Positions 25,978 through 38,407 of a stretch of DNA of 64,000 bases are shown here, piece by piece (positions within the stretch are counted from its first letter, which is position 1; every line of letters begins with the position of its first letter). The position numbers and the translations under genes are program-made. The notes beneath the pieces were generated by a model. That model did not search any database. It was not told where the DNA came from and saw nothing but the letters and a program-made list of their open reading frames with translations. Source of the stretch: Halomonas halodenitrificans DSM 735. GTDB lineage: Bacteria; Pseudomonadota; Gammaproteobacteria; Pseudomonadales; Halomonadaceae. The stretch covers positions 44,288 through 108,287 of the forward strand of contig NZ_JHVH01000015.1 of the NCBI RefSeq assembly GCF_000620045.1. The letters are read 5' to 3'.

Positions 25978-26460
25978 TTAGTGCTCCTGGCCGCCCTCGC
26001 CGTGCACGTGACCGTGCTCGGCTTCCTCATCGCTGGCTTCGCGAACCGAGGCGATCTCGACGTCGAAGTTCAGAGTCTGGCCGGCCAGCGGGTGATTGCC
26101 ATCGACGGTGACGGTATCGCCGCCGACCTGAGTCACGGTGACCATCAGCGGACCGCCTTCGGTCTGGGCCTGGAACTGCATGCCCGGCTCGATACTTTCG
26201 ACGCCCTGGAAGGCATCACGCGGCACTTCCTGCACCAGTTGATCCTGCTTCTCACCATACCCCTCGGCGGGGGCTATTGTAGCGTTGAGCTTGTCACCGG
26301 CAGCGCGGCCCTCAAGCTCCTTCTCCAGGCCCGGAATGATGTTGCCGGCACCGTGGAGGTATGTCAGCGGCTCGCGGCCTTCCGAGCTATCCAGCACCTC
26401 ACCTCCGTCGTTGGTCAGGGTGTAGTGGAATGCGACAACGGAATTCTGCGCAATTTGCAT
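25978..26460 (-). CDS. slyD: FKBP-type peptidyl-prolyl isomerase, SlyD type
   Basis: Cytoplasmic cis-trans prolyl isomerase and chaperone, 160 residues. The FKBP domain opens with VVAFHYTLTNDGGEVLDSSE and contains the active-site GAGNIIPGLEKELEG; the inserted IF chaperone domain lies about 75-125 (YGEKQDQLVQEVPRDAF). The C-terminal tail is short but His-rich (HGHVHGEGGQEH), which allows nickel binding as in SlyD. I chose the ATG at 26460 (AAAGG upstream) rather than an ATG 27 nt earlier. The 221 nt to the next gene (26461-26681) shows nothing else. Confidence 0.92.
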   Translation of the reverse strand: MQIAQNSVVAFHYTLTNDGGEVLDSSEGREPLTYLHGAGNIIPGLEKELEGRAAGDKLNATIAPAEGYGEKQDQLVQEVPRDAFQGVESIEPGMQFQAQTEGGPLMVTVTQVGGDTVTVDGNHPLAGQTLNFDVEIASVREASDEEAEHGHVHGEGGQEH

Positions 26461-26681
26461 TATTGAAGAACCTTTCGGTGAGTGCATGTCGGGACATGGT
26501 AACGCGGGAGGTAGATGCTGTCAGTGGCAATGGAGCATTTTCAGGCGTCATGCCGTCATCCTGAGTCGTGTTCACCCGCGTCGGCGGTGGCCCTTGAATG
26601 GTTGCGTCCCCCCGGTGGCGAGGCTAACCTAGCGACCTCTCGATTCTTCCAATGATGTTCTATTGATACCCGGAGTCTTCC

Positions 26682-26963
26682 ATGACACAAGTCGTGATCT
26701 GGTTGGTCGCCTTCGCCGCGATCCTCGTTCTCTCCCTCAAGCGCTGGTCCTCGCTGAGCGCATCACTCGACGGCATGCTGCCCCAGCCGATGAAGACCGG
26801 CGGTGACAACAGCGTGATCTGGAGCCTGGCCCTTGCCGTGCTCGGCGCCACCACCCTGGTGCGTCCCGTGGACGTTCTGATGACCGTCATCGTGCTGTGT
26901 ATTCTGGCGCTGGTGGCCGTCAAGCTGGGCGGTTGGGCCATGAACAAGGTGGACTTCCACTGA
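26682..26963 (+). CDS. Small multi-span membrane protein, function unknown
   Basis: 93 residues with three hydrophobic segments: VVIWLVAFAAILVLSL, VIWSLALAVLGATTLV and VLMTVIVLCILALVAVKLGG. A short polar loop with SLDGMLPQPMKTGGDN lies between the first two. No family recognised. GGAG stands about 8 nt before the ATG, and a very strong terminator follows, so this is a real single-gene unit. Confidence 0.65.
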   Translation: MTQVVIWLVAFAAILVLSLKRWSSLSASLDGMLPQPMKTGGDNSVIWSLALAVLGATTLVRPVDVLMTVIVLCILALVAVKLGGWAMNKVDFH

Positions 26964-27003
26964 GTCGCCGACCTGGCTAGCTGACCAGGCCCCTGGCCAC
27001 ACG

Positions 27004-27043
27004 ACGAGAAAGGCCCGTGGAGTGATCCACGGGCCTTTCTCGT
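27004..27043. terminator. Long bidirectional terminator between the small membrane protein gene and slyB
   Basis: Perfect 18-bp stem (arms 27004-27021 and 27026-27043, loop GTGA). The arms carry AAA/TTT runs, so it reads as a terminator from both sides. Confidence 0.9.
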
Positions 27044-27084
27044 GACTGACTGATATGACGGTCAGTGCGGTGGGTGCAGCGCCA

Positions 27085-27561
27085 TCAGTAGGGAGCGACG
27101 CTGATATTGCGGCCGCTGCCGATCAGGCGCACACGCTGGCCGACCTGGAAGGCCTGGTCGGACTTCTGCACGACCACGACATTCATGCCGTCGTCGCGGC
27201 GGATTTCCATCTCCCAGGCGTTGACCCGGTTGGCCGACTCTTCGATCTTGCTGCCCGCCACGGTGCCGGCGATGGCACCGGCGGCGGTGGCCAGAGTGCG
27301 ACCGGAGCCGCCACCCACCTGGTTGCCCAGCAGGCCACCGATCACGGCACCGCCACCCGAGCCGATGATGCCGCCGGCGCGACTCTCGGCCTGTACCTGT
27401 ACCTGGCGCAGGGCCTGGATGGTACCTAGGCGAACCGTCTGCTCGGCGCCGGCCTGGTTGCTGCTGTAGACATTGCCGCCCATGGAGGCGGTATTGGCGC
27501 AGCCGGCAAGCGTCAGGGCGCCGATGGCGAGCACGGGGAGAAGACGTTTCATGGGAATCAT
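27085..27561 (-). CDS. slyB: SlyB/Pcp-type outer membrane lipoprotein
   Basis: 158-residue lipoprotein. The signal peptide ends in the lipobox LAGC. Residues about 62-105 form a glycine-zipper double membrane hairpin (GGIIGSGGGAVIGGLLGNQV, then AAGAIAGTVAGSKIEES), diagnostic of SlyB; the C-terminal domain ends EIRRDDGMNVVVVQKSDQAF. SlyB guards outer-membrane proteins under envelope stress and is PhoP-controlled in enterobacteria. The start at 27561 is preferred over an ATG 9 nt later because AGGAGG stands 6 nt before it. Confidence 0.9.
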   Translation of the reverse strand: MIPMKRLLPVLAIGALTLAGCANTASMGGNVYSSNQAGAEQTVRLGTIQALRQVQVQAESRAGGIIGSGGGAVIGGLLGNQVGGGSGRTLATAAGAIAGTVAGSKIEESANRVNAWEMEIRRDDGMNVVVVQKSDQAFQVGQRVRLIGSGRNISVAPY

Positions 27562-27620
27562 GCTTGACCTCCTGGGGCGTTCAACGAGAGCCGTGTCATC
27601 ACTGACTCCCAGCTAATTTG

Positions 27621-27635
27621 GCGAACGGTGTTCGC
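27621..27635. promoter_or_regulatory. Palindrome upstream of slyB
   Basis: GCGAAC-GGT-GTTCGC is a perfect 6-bp inverted repeat with a 3-nt spacer, flanked by TAATT on both sides, 60 nt upstream of the slyB start. A possible dimeric regulator site or leader element; the other 200 nt to aceA hold only the aceA terminator. Confidence 0.4.
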
Positions 27636-27791
27636 TAATTCGAGTTTACCCGGTACCGGCATGCTTGGCTAGCACCGGGCCATTGATCGCCGTTCATTCT
27701 AGCGTGTTGGCTCGCCAAGCAAAGTGAATCCCTACTTTAGCCAACAACAAGGTGCTCGAAGTGTAGCCGACAGGATGCCCAAGGCAAAAAA

Positions 27792-27814
27792 ACGGGGAGG
27801 CATAGCCTCCCCGT
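27792..27814 (-). terminator. Intrinsic terminator of aceA
   Basis: Perfect 10-bp stem ACGGGGAGGC/GCCTCCCCGT followed on the minus strand by TTTTTTTGCC, 30 nt after the stop. Confidence 0.9.
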
Positions 27815-27844
27815 GTCCTGCGGTCTTTCAGCGTGTCGTCTCGC

Positions 27845-29437
27845 CTAGAACTGATTCATGGTGTTGTCCCCGCCACCGGCCTTGAGGGCCGCGTCGCCGT
27901 GGAAGAACTCCTTGTGGTCGTCACCGATGTTGGAGCCGGCCATGTCCTGGTGCTTGACGGTGGCGATGCCTTCACGGATCTCGCGGCGCTGCACGCCCTC
28001 CACGTAGGCCAGCATGCCCTCGTCACCGAAGTAACCCTTGGCCAGGCTGTCGGTGGACAGCGCCGCGGTGTGATAGGTCGGCAGGGTGATCAGGTGGTGG
28101 AAGATGCCGGCATCGCGTGAGGCATCGCGCTGGAAGTTGCGTGTCCACTCGTCGGCCAGCTGAGCGAGTTCGGTGTCATCGTACTCCGGGCGCATCAGCT
28201 GGGCGCGATCGTAGCTGGAGACATCCTTGCCCTCTTCCTGCCAGGCATCGAATACCTGCTGACGGAAGTTCAGCGTCCAGTTGAAGGAGGGGCTGTTGTT
28301 GTAGACGAGCTTGGCATCGGGCACCGCTTCGCGAATGCGGTTCACCATGCCGGCAATCTGGCCGACATGCGGCTTCTCGGTCTCGATCCAGATCAGGTCC
28401 GCGCCGTTCTGCAGGCTGGTGATGCAGTCCAGCACCACGCGGTCTTCGCCGGTACCCGGCTTGAACTGGTAGAGGCCCGAGGCCAGACGCTTGACCTTGA
28501 CCAGCTGCCCCTGCTGCTTGATGACCACGTCGCCGTTGTTGATGTCCTCGGCCTTCTCGATGACGTCGCCGTCGAGGAAGTTGTTGTACTGGTCGCCCAG
28601 ATCGCCCGGCTCGTTGGTCACGGCGAGCTTCTGGGTCAGGCCGGCGCCCAGGGAGTCGGTGCGGGCAACGATGACGCCGTCGTCGACGCCGAGCTCCAGG
28701 AAGGCATAGCGCACCGCGTTGATCTTGGCCAGGAAGTCCTCGTGGGGCACGGTGACCTTGCCGTCCTGGTGGCCGCACTGCTTCTCGTCGGAGACCTGGT
28801 TCTCGATCTGGATGCAGCAGGCACCCGCCTCGATCATCTGCTTGGCCAGCAGATAGGTGGCCTCGGCATTGCCGAAGCCGGCGTCGATATCGGCGATGAT
28901 GGGCACCACGTGGGTCTCGTGATTGTCGATCGACGCCTCGAGCTCGCTCACCCGGGCACTGTCACCGGCCTGTCTGGCTTCTTCCAGGGCACGGAACAGA
29001 TGGTTGAGCTCCCAGGCATCGGCCTGGCGCAGGAAGGTGTAGAGCTCCTCGATCAGGCCCGACACGGAGGTCTTCTCGTGCATGGATTGGTCGGGCAGCG
29101 GGCCGAACTCGGAGCGCAGGGCGGCCACCATCCAGCCGGAGAGGTAAAGGTAGCGGCTCTTGGTGGTGCCGAAGTGCTTCTTGATGGAGATCATCTTCTG
29201 CTGGCCGATGAAGCCGTGCCAGCAACCCAGCGACTGGGTGTACCGGGCACTGTCGGCGTCGTAGGCCGCCATGTCGTCGCGCATGATCTTGGCGGTGTAC
29301 TCGGCGATGTCCAGGCCGGTCTTGAAGCGGTTCTGGGCACGCATGCGAGCGGCGTTCTCGGGGCTGATGTCTGCCCACTTGCCCTGCATGGCTTCACGAA
29401 GCTGGGACAGTGCCTTGATATCTTCCTGGTATGACAT
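27845..29437 (-). CDS. aceA: Isocitrate lyase (long form)
   Basis: Splits isocitrate to glyoxylate and succinate, the first step of the glyoxylate bypass. At 530 residues it belongs to the longer pseudomonad-type class rather than the roughly 435-residue E. coli form. The active-site Cys221 lies in EKQCGHQDGKVT (equivalent of the KKCGH motif); IIADIDAGFGNAEATYLL carries Mg-binding Asp residues, and SPSFNWTLNF lines the succinate site. GAGAGGA precedes the start. No malate synthase gene is adjacent. Two isocitrate dehydrogenases that compete for the same substrate are encoded 6-9 kb away. Confidence 0.96.
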   Translation of the reverse strand: MSYQEDIKALSQLREAMQGKWADISPENAARMRAQNRFKTGLDIAEYTAKIMRDDMAAYDADSARYTQSLGCWHGFIGQQKMISIKKHFGTTKSRYLYLSGWMVAALRSEFGPLPDQSMHEKTSVSGLIEELYTFLRQADAWELNHLFRALEEARQAGDSARVSELEASIDNHETHVVPIIADIDAGFGNAEATYLLAKQMIEAGACCIQIENQVSDEKQCGHQDGKVTVPHEDFLAKINAVRYAFLELGVDDGVIVARTDSLGAGLTQKLAVTNEPGDLGDQYNNFLDGDVIEKAEDINNGDVVIKQQGQLVKVKRLASGLYQFKPGTGEDRVVLDCITSLQNGADLIWIETEKPHVGQIAGMVNRIREAVPDAKLVYNNSPSFNWTLNFRQQVFDAWQEEGKDVSSYDRAQLMRPEYDDTELAQLADEWTRNFQRDASRDAGIFHHLITLPTYHTAALSTDSLAKGYFGDEGMLAYVEGVQRREIREGIATVKHQDMAGSNIGDDHKEFFHGDAALKAGGGDNTMNQF

Positions 29438-29777
29438 GGGGCCATCCTCTCTCAGGGGTGATCGCTCTGGGTGTTGGGTTGTTCATCTTTAACAGCTAAT
29501 GCTGCATCTGCGAACTGATGTCAGAATCATCGATCGAAGGCGGCCTGTCTCTCCTGCCTTAGTCGAAGGATAGCGAGTTTGAAACGAGTGTATGGTGCCA
29601 GCGTTGAAAGCGACTGAAATGTTCACTCGACGACTCGTCTTGGCCCTCACTATCACCCATCACTGCAGGGCACGACAATCGCCCCTTAGGGTAAGACAGG
29701 GTTGTAGCCCGACTACACGAGACCCCAATAATGGGGCCTCGTGTAGTGAATTTTCGTTTGAAAGAGGGAAGGGCGAC
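29438..29777. other. Intergenic region upstream of aceA
   Basis: 340 nt that must contain the aceA promoter; I cannot single out a convincing -35/-10 pair. The hairpin at 29713-29746 (9 bp CTACACGAG/CTCGTGTAG plus 4 bp CCCC/GGGG, one mismatch, loop AATAAT) lies 31 nt past the GNAT gene stop and probably ends that operon, although its T-rich flank is on the plus strand. Confidence 0.5.
29713..29746 (-). terminator. Hairpin at the end of the roxA-GNAT operon
   Basis: Thirteen paired positions and one mismatch around a 6-nt loop. No T-run follows on the minus strand, while TGAATTTTCG follows on the plus strand, so the direction is uncertain. Confidence 0.45.
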
Positions 29778-30215
29778 TCAGGGGCCGCCCAGGGAGAGGC
29801 GCATGTTGCGGTGCGGTATGCCGGCATCGAGGAACGCCGGCCCATAGGCCTCGAAGCCCAGGCGGGCGTAGAAATCGAGGGCATGAGTCTGGGCCGCCAG
29901 TTCCACCGCGGGCAGGCCCTGGCGTCGAGCGGAATCGATGGCGGCGCGCATCAGGGCGACCCCGGCGCCCAGGCCTCGAGCCTCGGCGAGTACCGCCACC
30001 CGGCCGATATGGGCATCGGGCAGCAGGCGGGCCGTGCCCACGGGCAGGCCGTCCTTCAGGGCCAGGAAATGACGGCATTCGCCGTCACGACCGTCCCATT
30101 CTTCCTGCTGTGAGACGCCCTGTTCCTCGATAAAGACGCTGCGGCGTATGTCGGTGGCCTCGGGTCCCAGTTGCCCCCAGTCGCCTTCGCGAATCGTTAG
30201 TGTTTCCTGTGTCAC
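29778..30215 (-). CDS. GNAT family N-acetyltransferase
   Basis: 145-residue acetyltransferase. RSVFIEEQGVSQQEEWDGRD near the N-terminus is typical of the ElaA/YjcF group, and the acetyl-CoA loop is VAVLAEARGLGAGVALMRAA (R-G-L-G-A-G); ALDFYARLGFEAYGPAFLDA completes the fold. The acceptor is unknown. The GTG start at 30215 has AAGGAG 6 nt upstream; an earlier GTG at 30248 has none. It is the last gene of the rluE-to-GNAT series, 41 nt after roxA. Confidence 0.85.
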   Translation of the reverse strand: MTQETLTIREGDWGQLGPEATDIRRSVFIEEQGVSQQEEWDGRDGECRHFLALKDGLPVGTARLLPDAHIGRVAVLAEARGLGAGVALMRAAIDSARRQGLPAVELAAQTHALDFYARLGFEAYGPAFLDAGIPHRNMRLSLGGP

Positions 30216-30256
30216 GATGGACTCCTTGCGATCGCTCCCTGGGGCCACGCCCTCGG

Positions 30257-33507
<3,251 letters not shown>

Positions 33508-33511
<4 letters not shown>

Positions 33512-34638
33512 GGGGCCACCTCCACGGCGTTCCAGGCCTCACGGATGACCCCGCCGCCCAGACAGATCTCGCCGTCGTAGAGCACCAGCGACTGCCCCGG
33601 CGTCACCGCGCGCTGTGGGTCATCGAATACCACCTCCACGCCGCCATCCTCCCGGGTCCGGAAAGTGCAGGGCACATCGGCCTGGCGGTAACGGGTCTTG
33701 GCGGTGAGGCGGCCCTCGATGGCGGGTGCTTGGCCCGCCACCCACTCCATGGGCTCGGTGGCCAGGGTGTCGGTGTAGAGAAGCGGATGATGCTTGCCCT
33801 GAACGGCCACCAGCACGTTGCGCTCGAGGTCCTTGCCCGCGACATACCAGGGGGCATCGGGGTGGTCGGGAAGCCCGCCGATGCCCAGTCCCTGGCGCTG
33901 TCCCAGGGTGTAGTACATCAGCCCCATGTGCTTGCCGATCACCTCACCCTCGGGGGTCTCGATCCCCCCCGGCTGTGCCGGCAGATATTGCTGGAGGAAG
34001 TCGCGGAAGCGACGCTCGCCGATGAAGCAGATGCCGGTCGAGTCCTTCTTGCGCGCGGTGATCAGATCATGGCGCTCGGCGATGGCGCGCACCTCGGGCT
34101 TCTCCAGTTCGCCCACCGGGAAGAGGGTCCTGGCGATGGCGGCTTCCGGGACGGCATGCAGGAAGTAGCTTTGATCCTTGTTGGCATCGAGCCCCTTGAG
34201 CAGGCGAGGGCGGTCGTCGCCATCGAGGCGACCGCGCACCTGCCCTTCGCGAACATAGTGGCCGGTGGCGATCTTCTCCGCGCCGAGCATCTCGGCGTAC
34301 TCCAGGAACACCTTGAACTTGATCTCGCGGTTGCAGAGGATATCCGGATTCGGCGTGCGTCCGGCCTGGTACTCGGCCAGGAAGTGCTCGAAGACATTGT
34401 CCCAGTATTCGGCGGCGAAGTTGGCGGTGTGCAGGCGAATGCCGAGTTTCTCGCATACGGCCTCGGCATCCGCCAGATCATCCTTGGCGGTGCAGTATTC
34501 GGTGCCGTCGTCCTCGTCCCAGTTCTTCATGAACAGGCCTTCGACCCGATAGCCCTGCTCGAGCAGCAGCAGGGCGGAGACGGAGGAATCGACGCCGCCG
34601 GACATGCCGACGATCACCTTGCCTGGGGTGGCGGTCAT
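33508..34638 (-). CDS. mnmA: tRNA-specific 2-thiouridylase MnmA
   Basis: Installs the 2-thio group on U34 of tRNAs for Lys, Glu and Gln, using sulfur relayed by the Tus system. The 376-residue enzyme has the PP-loop [15 protein letters not shown] (about 11-25), catalytic Cys in [12 protein letters not shown] and the second Cys in [12 protein letters not shown], which form the active disulfide pair; the C-terminal beta-barrel binds tRNA. The first residues and a good TATAAT upstream fix the start at 34638. It overlaps hflD by 4 nt. Confidence 0.97.
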
Positions 34639-34676
34639 GGACGCCCTCGAAATCGGTGTGACATAAATGGGGCGAG

Positions 34677-34682
34677 ATTATA
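34677..34682 (-). promoter_or_regulatory. Candidate -10 of an mnmA promoter
   Basis: A perfect TATAAT on the minus strand, 38 nt before the mnmA start; TTCGAG lies 18 nt upstream as a weak -35. A GAGC/GCTC hairpin (34690-34706) falls in the spacer region. This suggests that mnmA onward can be expressed apart from rluE-nudJ. Confidence 0.5.
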
Positions 34683-34725
34683 CCTGAATCGAGCGGGAAG
34701 CTCGAAAAACGGCGCACCGTGCGGG

Positions 34726-35175
34726 TCAGCGCTCGTGAATCACGTCCATCGGATAGAAGCGTCTGGCCAGGGCGTCGCGGATGCGGCGCAGTACCAGAGG
34801 GCTTCTCAGCCGTCCCTCGCGATCCAGTGCCTCGATCTGTTCCAGGGTCAGCCAGTGCACGGCGTGAATGTCGGGGTCCGGCGCGTGTCCCATATAGGCC
34901 AGGGCCATGCCGAGGAAGGCATGACTGTGGAAGGTGAGCCCATCCTGGGGCTCATGAACATACATTCCCAGGTAGTCGCTGATGCCGACCCGCCAGGCCG
35001 TCTCCTCCTCGACCTCGCGCAGTGCGCCATCGCGGATGCGCTCGCCGGGCTCCAGATGTCCGGCGGGCTGGTTGAAGAGTGTCCGCGGGCCGCCGCGGTC
35101 TTCTTCCACCATCAAAAAGGCGCCGGCGCGTTCCACCACGCAGGCGACGGTGACATAGGGGTGCCAGCGGCTCAT
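34726..35175 (-). CDS. nudJ: NUDIX hydrolase, NudJ-like
   Basis: Phosphatase for nucleoside di- and triphosphates and thiamine pyrophosphates in E. coli. The 149-residue protein opens WHPYVTVACVVERAGAFLMV, as NudJ, and the Nudix box spans residues 39-61 (G39, E45, REV at 53-55, E57, E58). The usual Gly of the box is Ala60 (EETAW instead of EETGI); the metal-binding glutamates are kept. RSPLVLRRIRDALARRFYP matches the NudJ C-terminus. It overlaps rluE by 4 nt; the nudJ-mnmA order is common in gammaproteobacteria. Confidence 0.9.
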   Translation of the reverse strand: MSRWHPYVTVACVVERAGAFLMVEEDRGGPRTLFNQPAGHLEPGERIRDGALREVEEETAWRVGISDYLGMYVHEPQDGLTFHSHAFLGMALAYMGHAPDPDIHAVHWLTLEQIEALDREGRLRSPLVLRRIRDALARRFYPMDVIHER

Positions 35176-35819
35176 CGTCGGCTTCCTCGCTTGTGGGTGG
35201 GGCGCGCCCCGGCTGGGCCGCCTCGCGTTCGTCCATGGTCGCGGCGACCGGGCGCCGCGACCGGGGCATGCAGTGTCTCACGACGCCACTCTCCCGGGGC
35301 CAGGCCGTCGAGCCGCCAGGAGCCGATGGCCACCCGCACCAGGCGCAGAGTCGGATGGCCCACATGGGCCGTCATGCGGCGTACCTGTCGGTTGCGCCCT
35401 TCCGAGATGGTCAACTCCAGCCAGGTCGTGACGGGGTGGCGCTTCGGGTCCAGGGGCGGGTCGCGCTCCAGAAGCTCGCTGTCTGACAGGCGGCGAACCC
35501 TGGCCGGTTGGGTCATGCCATCCTTGAGGCGGATGCCCTGGCGCAGAGCCTGGAGGGCGATGTCATCGGGCCTGCCTTCCACCTGCACTCGATAGGTCTT
35601 GGGCTGCTTGTGGCGTGGATGGCTGATGCGGTGGATCAGTTCCCCATCGTCACTAAGCAGGAGCAGTCCTTCCGAATCGTGGTCGAGGCGGCCGGCGGGG
35701 TAGATGCCCGGCACCTTGATCACGTCGGCCAGGGTCGCGCGACGCTCGTCCGATGGGCCTTTCCGGTCGGTGAACTGGGAAAGCATTCGGTAAGGCTTAT
35801 GGAGCAGATAGAGATTCAT
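35172..35819 (-). CDS. rluE: 23S rRNA pseudouridine(2457) synthase RluE
   Basis: RsuA-family synthase of 215 residues that isomerises a single uridine in 23S rRNA. The N-terminus MNLYLLHKPYRMLSQFTD lacks the S4 domain, as expected for RluE; the catalytic aspartate is D46 in AGRLDHDSEGLLLL, and ISEGRNRQVRRMTAHVGHPT is the second conserved block. The C-terminal tail (about 195-215) is Arg/Gly-rich. I chose the ATG at 35819 with AAAGGCG upstream; the frame is open 19 codons further. Confidence 0.92.
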   Translation of the reverse strand: MNLYLLHKPYRMLSQFTDRKGPSDERRATLADVIKVPGIYPAGRLDHDSEGLLLLSDDGELIHRISHPRHKQPKTYRVQVEGRPDDIALQALRQGIRLKDGMTQPARVRRLSDSELLERDPPLDPKRHPVTTWLELTISEGRNRQVRRMTAHVGHPTLRLVRVAIGSWRLDGLAPGEWRRETLHAPVAAPGRRDHGRTRGGPAGARPTHKRGSRR

Positions 35820-35897
35820 GGCAACGCCTTTGCCGTTAAGTGCCGAGCGGCTGTCGCCGCCAATGGTGGGCGTCAATGATCGGCATCATAACGCGAA

Positions 35898-35928
35898 GGC
35901 TCCCCTTCGCCGAGGGCGAAAGGGAGCC
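35898..35928 (-). terminator. Terminator hairpin after the monomeric icd gene
   Basis: 14-bp stem with one mismatch (arms 35898-35911 and 35915-35928, loop GAG), 60 nt past the stop codon. Only TT follows the stem on the minus strand. Confidence 0.6.
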
Positions 35929-35988
35929 GAAGGGCCGCCCGCTCCGTGTGGTTCAGGATTAGGCGGCGAGTCGCGGTGGGGCGGACGA

Positions 35989-38226
35989 TCAGCCCTTGGT
36001 GACCATTGCCAGTGCATCGTTCAGCGTCTTGCTGGGGCGCATGACGGAGCGAGCCACATCGGCATCGGCGTGGAAGTAGCCCTTGATGTCGGCCGGCTGA
36101 CCCTGTACGCCGTTGAGCTCCTCGAGGATCGTCGCTTCGTTGGACTTGAGGGTCTCCGCCAGGCGACCGAAGAGCTCCTTGAGGCCGGCATCCTGGTCCT
36201 GGGCGGCCAGGGCTTCGGCCCAGTAGAGGGCCAGATAGAAGTGGCTGCCGCGGTTGTCCAGCTCGCCTACCTTGCGCGAGGGCGACTTGTTGCTCTCGAG
36301 GAATTCACCGGTGGCCTTGTCCAGCGCATCGGCCAGCAGGGTCGCCCGCTCGTTGCCGAACTGCTTGGCGAGGTGCTCCAGGGAGGCGCACAGGGCGAGG
36401 AACTCGCCCAGGCTGTCCCAGCGCAGGTGGTTCTCTTCGAGGAGCTGCTGTACGTGCTTCGGTGCGGAGCCGCCTGCACCGGTCTCGAACATGCCGCCAC
36501 CGGCCATCAGCGGCACGATGGAGAGCATCTTGGCGCTGGTGCCGAGTTCGAGGATCGGGAACAGGTCGGTCAGGTAGTCGCGCAGGATGTTCCCGGTCAC
36601 CGAGATGGTGTCGAGGCCGCGAATGAGGCGCTCTAGGGTGTAACGCATGGCGCGGACCTGGGACATGATCTGGATGTCCAGGCCGTCGGTGTCATGCTCC
36701 GCGAGATAGGCCTTGACCTTCTTGATCAGCTCATTCTCGTGGGGGCGGTAGGGGTCGAGCCAGAAGACCGCCGGCATTCCGGAGTCGCGGCAGCGCTCCA
36801 CGGCGAGCTTGACCCAGTCACGGATCGGCGCGTCCTTGACCTGACACATCCGCCAGATGTCGCCTTCTTCCACGTTCTGCGAGAGCAGAATCTCGCCGGT
36901 TTCCAGGTCGGTAATGTTGGCGACGCCCGCCGCCGGGGCCTCGAAGGTCTTGTCGTGGGAGCCGTATTCCTCCGCCTTCTGCGCCATCAGGCCGACGTTG
37001 GGCACGGTGCCCATGGTGGCGGGATCAAAGGCGCCATGCCATTTGCAGAAGTTGATCATCTCCTGGTAGATGCGGGCGAAGGTGGACTCCGGCATGACCG
37101 CTTTGACGTCCTTGAGGCGGCCGTCGGCGCCATACATCTTGCCGCCGGCGCGGATCATGGCGGGCATGGAGGCGTCCACGATCACGTCACTGGGCGAGTG
37201 GAAGTTGGTGATGCCGCGCGCCGAATCCACCATTGCCAGCTCCGGGCGCTGGTCGTGACAGGCGTGAAGGTCGCGGATGATCTCGTCACGCTGGCTTTCG
37301 GGCAGGGTGTCGATCCGGTCGTAGAGGTTCGCCATGCCGTTGTTGACGTCGACGCCCAGCTCGTCGAACAGCGCACCGTGCTTCTCGAAGGCTTCCCGGT
37401 AGAAGATCCTGACGCAGTGGCCGAAGACGATGGGGTGCGAGACCTTCATCATCGTCGCCTTGACGTGCAGCGAGAACATGACGCCGGTCTTGCGTGCGTC
37501 CTCGATTTCCTGTTCGTAGAAGTCCAGCAGCGCTTTCTTGCTCATGAACATGCTGTCGATGACCTCGCCCTCGAGCAGCGAGACGCGCGGCTTGAGCACC
37601 AGGGTCTCACCGTTCTGGGTGACCAGCTCCATTTTCACGTCGCGGGGACGGTCCAGGGTCATCGACTTTTCGCCGTCGTAGAAGTCGCCACTGTGCATGT
37701 GGGAGACGTGGCTGCGCGAGGCCTGGCTCCATTCCCCCATGTGGTGGGGATACTTGCGGGCGTATTGCTTGACGGCCTTGGGCGCACGGCGGTCCGAGTT
37801 GCCTTCGCGCAGCACCGGGTTGACGGCGCTACCCATGACCTTGGCGTAGCGCGCCTGGATATCCTTGTCTTCCTCGCTGGCGGGGTCGTTCGGGTAGTCC
37901 GGCAGGGGGTAGCCCTGTCCCTGGAGCTCCTTGATGGCGGCTCTCAGCTGCGGCATGGACGCGCTGATATTGGGCAGCTTGATGATGTTGGCCTCTGGCG
38001 TCTTGGCCAGGGCGCCCAGTTCGGCCAGGTGGTCTTCCACCTGCTGGCCTTCGGCCAGGTAGTCGGGGAACTGGGAGAGGATACGGGCCGCCAGGGAGAT
38101 ATCGCGGGTTTCCACTTCGATGCCGGCGGCATCGGTGTAGGCGTCGATGATCGGCAGCAGTGAGTGGGTCGCCAGCGCAGGCGCTTCATCGGTGAACGTA
38201 TAGATAATCTTGGGCGTTTGGGACAT
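35989..38226 (-). CDS. icd2: Monomeric NADP-dependent isocitrate dehydrogenase
   Basis: Oxidative decarboxylation of isocitrate to 2-oxoglutarate with NADP. At 745 residues this is the monomeric class (IDH-II), unrelated in overall sequence to the dimeric enzyme encoded divergently. Typical blocks are [20 protein letters not shown] at the N-terminus, [20 protein letters not shown] (about 132-151), [20 protein letters not shown] and the C-terminal [15 protein letters not shown] end. Start at 38226 is the first ATG that gives the usual N-terminus; 26 further upstream codons are open. The class is not controlled by AceK phosphorylation. Confidence 0.96.
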   Translation of the reverse strand: MSQTPKIIYTFTDEAPALATHSLLPIIDAYTDAAGIEVETRDISLAARILSQFPDYLAEGQQVEDHLAELGALAKTPEANIIKLPNISASMPQLRAAIKELQGQGYPLPDYPNDPASEEDKDIQARYAKVMGSAVNPVLREGNSDRRAPKAVKQYARKYPHHMGEWSQASRSHVSHMHSGDFYDGEKSMTLDRPRDVKMELVTQNGETLVLKPRVSLLEGEVIDSMFMSKKALLDFYEQEIEDARKTGVMFSLHVKATMMKVSHPIVFGHCVRIFYREAFEKHGALFDELGVDVNNGMANLYDRIDTLPESQRDEIIRDLHACHDQRPELAMVDSARGITNFHSPSDVIVDASMPAMIRAGGKMYGADGRLKDVKAVMPESTFARIYQEMINFCKWHGAFDPATMGTVPNVGLMAQKAEEYGSHDKTFEAPAAGVANITDLETGEILLSQNVEEGDIWRMCQVKDAPIRDWVKLAVERCRDSGMPAVFWLDPYRPHENELIKKVKAYLAEHDTDGLDIQIMSQVRAMRYTLERLIRGLDTISVTGNILRDYLTDLFPILELGTSAKMLSIVPLMAGGGMFETGAGGSAPKHVQQLLEENHLRWDSLGEFLALCASLEHLAKQFGNERATLLADALDKATGEFLESNKSPSRKVGELDNRGSHFYLALYWAEALAAQDQDAGLKELFGRLAETLKSNEATILEELNGVQGQPADIKGYFHADADVARSVMRPSKTLNDALAMVTKG

Positions 38227-38360
38227 GGGGCGTAGATCTCTCTGGTCACTGCGGTGGCGGGAAACGGGGGAGCCATACAGGGCGCCCTCCAGTGAGGCGG
38301 TCATTATATCCCGATTGTCGACAAATGTCCCGGCAAGCCTACTCCGTCGCGGGGGGCGAA

Positions 38361-38369
38361 TGCTATACT
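38361..38369 (+). promoter_or_regulatory. Extended -10 promoter of icd
   Basis: TGCTATACT, an extended -10, stands 39 nt before the icd start; there is no clear -35, which extended -10 promoters can lack. The icd2 promoter must lie in the same 181-nt divergent region. Confidence 0.55.
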
Positions 38370-38407
38370 CGCCAGTCCACTGAACCGACCAGAAAGGGGA
38401 GTTCTCA

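Noticed and set aside
33730..35595. 621-codon plus-strand frame across mnmA, nudJ and rluE
   Set aside because: Crosses three well-supported minus-strand genes and their boundaries; composition shadow.
36694..38163. 489-codon plus-strand frame over the monomeric icd gene
   Set aside because: Antisense shadow with no family features.
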